A DNA stretch of 6,558 bases from Thermoflexales bacterium (GTDB lineage Bacteria; Chloroflexota; Anaerolineae; Fen-1058): contig JADGQE010000236.1 of NCBI GenBank assembly GCA_017882055.1, positions 1-6,558 on the forward strand, given 5' to 3'. Below the pieces are notes generated by a model that worked only from the letters and a program-made list of their open reading frames with translations, was not told where the DNA came from and did not search any database. The translations under genes were made by a program, and so were the position numbers. This document shows positions 4,555 to 6,558 of this stretch, in pieces. Position 1 is the stretch's first letter, and every line of letters begins with the position of its first letter.

Positions 4555-5838
4555 CACCAGTAACCTCAACGGCTCCTCCAGATATTTCTTCACTTCCGCC
4601 ATAAACTTGGCCGCTTCGGCGCCATCGGTCACGCGGTGATCAGCCGAGATCGTGGCCTTCATCGTCTTGCCCGGCACAACTTGCCCAGCCTTCACGACCG
4701 GCACATCCCGCACGGTGCCCACGGCCAGAATCGCCGCTTCGGGCGGATTGATGATGGCCACGAAAGAATCGACTTCGCCGAACATACCGAGGTTGCTAAT
4801 GGTGAACGTGCTGCCTTGCAGTTCCTCCGGGCGGGCTTTGCCATTCTTGGCCCGCGTCGCGATGTCACGCGCCTCGCGCGCGATTTGCGACAGCGGCTTG
4901 CGATCGGTATCGTTGACGACGACCGTGATCAGACCCTGCTCCAAAGCCACCGCCACGCCCATATTCACCGCGCCGTGCCGCACAATGACCTTGTCGGCAT
5001 ACGACGCATTGATTGACGGGAAATGCGTTAACGCCAGCGAGGCGGCTTTGATCACCATATCGTTGACACTGATCTTGCCCGCTTCGTCGACGAGCGCATT
5101 CAACTTCGAACGCAGCGCCAATGCTTCGGCCATATCCACTTCGACCGTGACATAGAAGTGCGGCACAGTCTGCTTGCTGGCCGTCATCCGCCTGGCGATG
5201 GTCTGGCGCAGCTTCGTCGGCGTGATCGATTCTTCTTTCAATATCGAAGGTCCGAGAACAGTCGGCGCAGGCGCAGCGGCGATCGGTGCAGCGACGCTTG
5301 GCGTAATAATCGGTACAATGACCATCGGCAGCGCCGCATCCACATCCCGCTTCACGATGCGTCCGCCCGGCCCGCTGCCGGCGATGTGCTTCAGATCGAC
5401 GCCTTTTTCCTGGGCCATGCGTTTCGCCAACGGCGAAGCTTTGATGCGACCATTGCCTTCGACCACAACTGGAGCAGTCGAGGTAGCAACGGTTGTCGCA
5501 GCGGCTTGTGGCGCGACAGTAGTCGCAGGCGCAACCGTAGTCGCGGGCGCAGCTGCGACAGCGACACCGGCTTCAGCCTTTATCGCCGAGAGGTCTTCAT
5601 CGGGCGCGCCGATGATGCCGATCAGCGAACCAACCGGCACCGTCGCACCTTCCGTAACAAGAATCTCGCGCAGCACACCATCGGTCAGCGCTTCACTCTC
5701 AATATTGACTTTATCGGTTTCGATCTCGACGACGGCTTCGCCGTGCTTCACCGGATCGCCCACTTTCTTGAGCCAGCGCGCGACTTTGCCTTCCGTCATA
5801 TCGAAGCCCATCTGGGGCATAGTGACTTTGGTTGCCAT
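4552..5838 (-). CDS. pdhC: dihydrolipoamide acyltransferase (E2) of a pyruvate/2-oxoacid dehydrogenase complex
   Basis: E2 transfers the acyl group, usually acetyl, from lipoamide to CoA and forms the core of the cytoplasmic complex. Residues 1-78 are one lipoyl domain with the lipoylated lysine Lys43 in IETDKVNIE. A flexible Ala/Pro/Thr/Val-rich linker (about 90-128) follows. Next comes the peripheral subunit-binding domain (about 131-167, with ASPLAKRMA and GSGPGGRIVKRDV), a second Ala/Pro linker (171-203), and the catalytic acyltransferase domain (about 204-428). The active-site motif HRVTDG is at 401-406, with His401 and Asp405. The length of 428 is normal for a single-lipoyl E2. The ATG at 5838 is preceded at 7 bases by GAGGTGA. 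The gene lies 15 bases after E1 beta on the same strand and ends the operon before a strong terminator. Pyruvate is the most likely substrate; acetoin or branched-chain 2-oxoacid dehydrogenase E2 proteins look similar and cannot be excluded. The symbol follows pyruvate dehydrogenase naming. Confidence 0.93.
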   Translation of the reverse strand: MATKVTMPQMGFDMTEGKVARWLKKVGDPVKHGEAVVEIETDKVNIESEALTDGVLREILVTEGATVPVGSLIGIIGAPDEDLSAIKAEAGVAVAAAPATTVAPATTVAPQAAATTVATSTAPVVVEGNGRIKASPLAKRMAQEKGVDLKHIAGSGPGGRIVKRDVDAALPMVIVPIITPSVAAPIAAAPAPTVLGPSILKEESITPTKLRQTIARRMTASKQTVPHFYVTVEVDMAEALALRSKLNALVDEAGKISVNDMVIKAASLALTHFPSINASYADKVIVRHGAVNMGVAVALEQGLITVVVNDTDRKPLSQIAREARDIATRAKNGKARPEELQGSTFTISNLGMFGEVDSFVAIINPPEAAILAVGTVRDVPVVKAGQVVPGKTMKATISADHRVTDGAEAAKFMAEVKKYLEEPLRLLV

Positions 5839-5853
5839 TCTTCATTCACCTCA

Positions 5854-6558
5854 TCAAGCCAGCGCCGCTTTGACCGCCGCCACGACATCTTTCGGCCACG
5901 GCAGAGCAGCCTGTTCGAGGTTCTTCGCATACGGCAGCGGCACTTCCTGGCTGCCCACGCGCTCGACCGGCGCATCGAGATCGTCAAACGACTCGCGCGA
6001 AATCCGCGCTGCAACTTCTGCGCCCACGCCAAACGAAGGCCACTCCTCGGTGACCACTACGGCGTGATTGGTCTTCTTCACCGACTCCAGCACGGGCGCC
6101 ATGTCCAGCGGACGCAGCGTGCGCAGATCGACGATCTCCACATCGACGCTCTCGCTCTCGAGCTGCCTGGCCGCTTCGAGCGAAACTTGCAACATGCGGC
6201 CATACGTCGCGATGGTGCAGTGCCGGCCCGCCCGCTTCACATCGCTCTTGCCAATCGGCACAACGTAATCACCCTCGGGCACTTCACCCTTTACACCATA
6301 CAACGAGGTGTGCTCGATGAAGACCACCGGATCGAGATCGCGGATCGCCGCTTTGAGCATGCCCTTCGAATCATACGGTGTGCCGGGGAACAACACCTTT
6401 AAGCCCGGTACGTGCGCGAAGAAGACTTCCAGGGTTTGGGAGTGCGTCGCCGACAACTGCCCCCAGCCGGCAGCCATGCGTACTACCAGCGGCACGCTCC
6501 ACTGCCCGCCAAACATATGATGCATCTTGGCCGCGTGATTGATCAATTGATCCATCGC
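5854..6558 (-). CDS. pdhB: E1 beta subunit of a pyruvate/2-oxoacid dehydrogenase complex (partial, N-terminus off the right edge)
   Basis: With E1 alpha, this subunit forms the thiamine diphosphate-dependent E1 enzyme that decarboxylates a 2-oxoacid and passes the acyl group to E2 lipoamide. The visible 234 residues are the C-terminal part; about 90 N-terminal residues are missing compared with the usual length near 325. The frame stays open to the window edge, so the Met codon at 6555-6553 is internal: Ala-Met-Asp-Gln fits the family's interior sequence. Visible landmarks, counted from that Met, are NHAAKMHHMFGGQ at 7-19, the ATHSQTLE segment with the conserved His38, and FAHVPGLKVLFPGTPYDSKG (46-65). 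The DPVVFIEH segment (75-82) follows, and then a transketolase C-terminal domain from about 112 (CTIATYGRM) through VDLRTLRPLD to EEWPSFGVGAE. It precedes E2 by 15 bases, and E1 alpha is presumably upstream off the edge. Acetoin dehydrogenase E1 beta is the main alternative. Confidence 0.92.
   Translation of the reverse strand, partial: AMDQLINHAAKMHHMFGGQWSVPLVVRMAAGWGQLSATHSQTLEVFFAHVPGLKVLFPGTPYDSKGMLKAAIRDLDPVVFIEHTSLYGVKGEVPEGDYVVPIGKSDVKRAGRHCTIATYGRMLQVSLEAARQLESESVDVEIVDLRTLRPLDMAPVLESVKKTNHAVVVTEEWPSFGVGAEVAARISRESFDDLDAPVERVGSQEVPLPYAKNLEQAALPWPKDVVAAVKAALA

Noticed and set aside
4552..5838. Chloramphenicol acetyltransferase-type enzyme
   Set aside because: The catalytic fold and His motif are shared, but the lipoyl domain, subunit-binding domain and adjacent E1 beta gene identify a dehydrogenase E2.
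5158..6402. Long plus-strand open frame (414 codons) across E2 and E1 beta
   Set aside because: It lies antisense to two well-supported genes with conserved active-site motifs. Its translation is Arg/His-rich and of biased composition, as expected for a shadow frame in GC-rich DNA.

Overview
The window is about 6.6 kb of moderately GC-rich bacterial chromosome. The gene content (a TPP-dependent 2-oxoacid dehydrogenase operon, a membrane-anchored clan GH-A glycosidase, a small double-CxxC protein, and a von Willebrand A-like domain fused to a polytopic membrane domain), with short degenerate tandem repeats in the gaps, resembles environmental Chloroflexota. That assignment is inference from general resemblance, since no rRNA or other marker gene is present. 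No tRNA, CRISPR array, transposase or phage gene is visible.

Layout, left to right. Bases 1-156 hold a 7/8-mer repeat array and possibly the 5' end of a minus-strand gene running off the left edge. A minus-strand glycoside hydrolase-like gene occupies 157-1395. Its leader carries another heptamer array with an inverted repeat. A minus-strand 116-aa protein with CxxC-x10-CxxC lies at 1524-1874, followed by a good intrinsic terminator (1466-1496) whose T-tract runs into a candidate -10 box for the glycosidase gene. The divergent intergenic region 1875-2206 holds a well-formed minus-strand promoter, an 8-bp inverted repeat, a very regular nine-unit heptamer array and an extended -10 promoter. 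The latter drives a plus-strand gene (2207-4237) for an exported vWA-like, roughly 11-TM protein. The last codons of that gene are themselves heptamer repeats.

The convergent intergenic region 4238-4551 holds an octamer array, several hairpins and a strong minus-strand terminator. To its right, on the minus strand, lie the E2 (4552-5838) and the 3' part of the E1 beta (5854 to the right edge) subunits of a pyruvate/2-oxoacid dehydrogenase complex, 15 bases apart and clearly one operon. E1 alpha presumably lies upstream of E1 beta beyond the right edge. No E3 gene is visible.

The genes do not form one evident pathway. E1 beta and E2 act together in oxidative decarboxylation of a 2-oxoacid to acyl-CoA. 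The other three genes look like independent transcription units. The most unusual signal is not a gene. Every intergenic space carries a different short array of degenerate 7- or 8-base tandem units, some ending in inverted repeats, and one array has run into (or become) the coding 3' end of a membrane protein gene. I found no convincing new multi-gene system.
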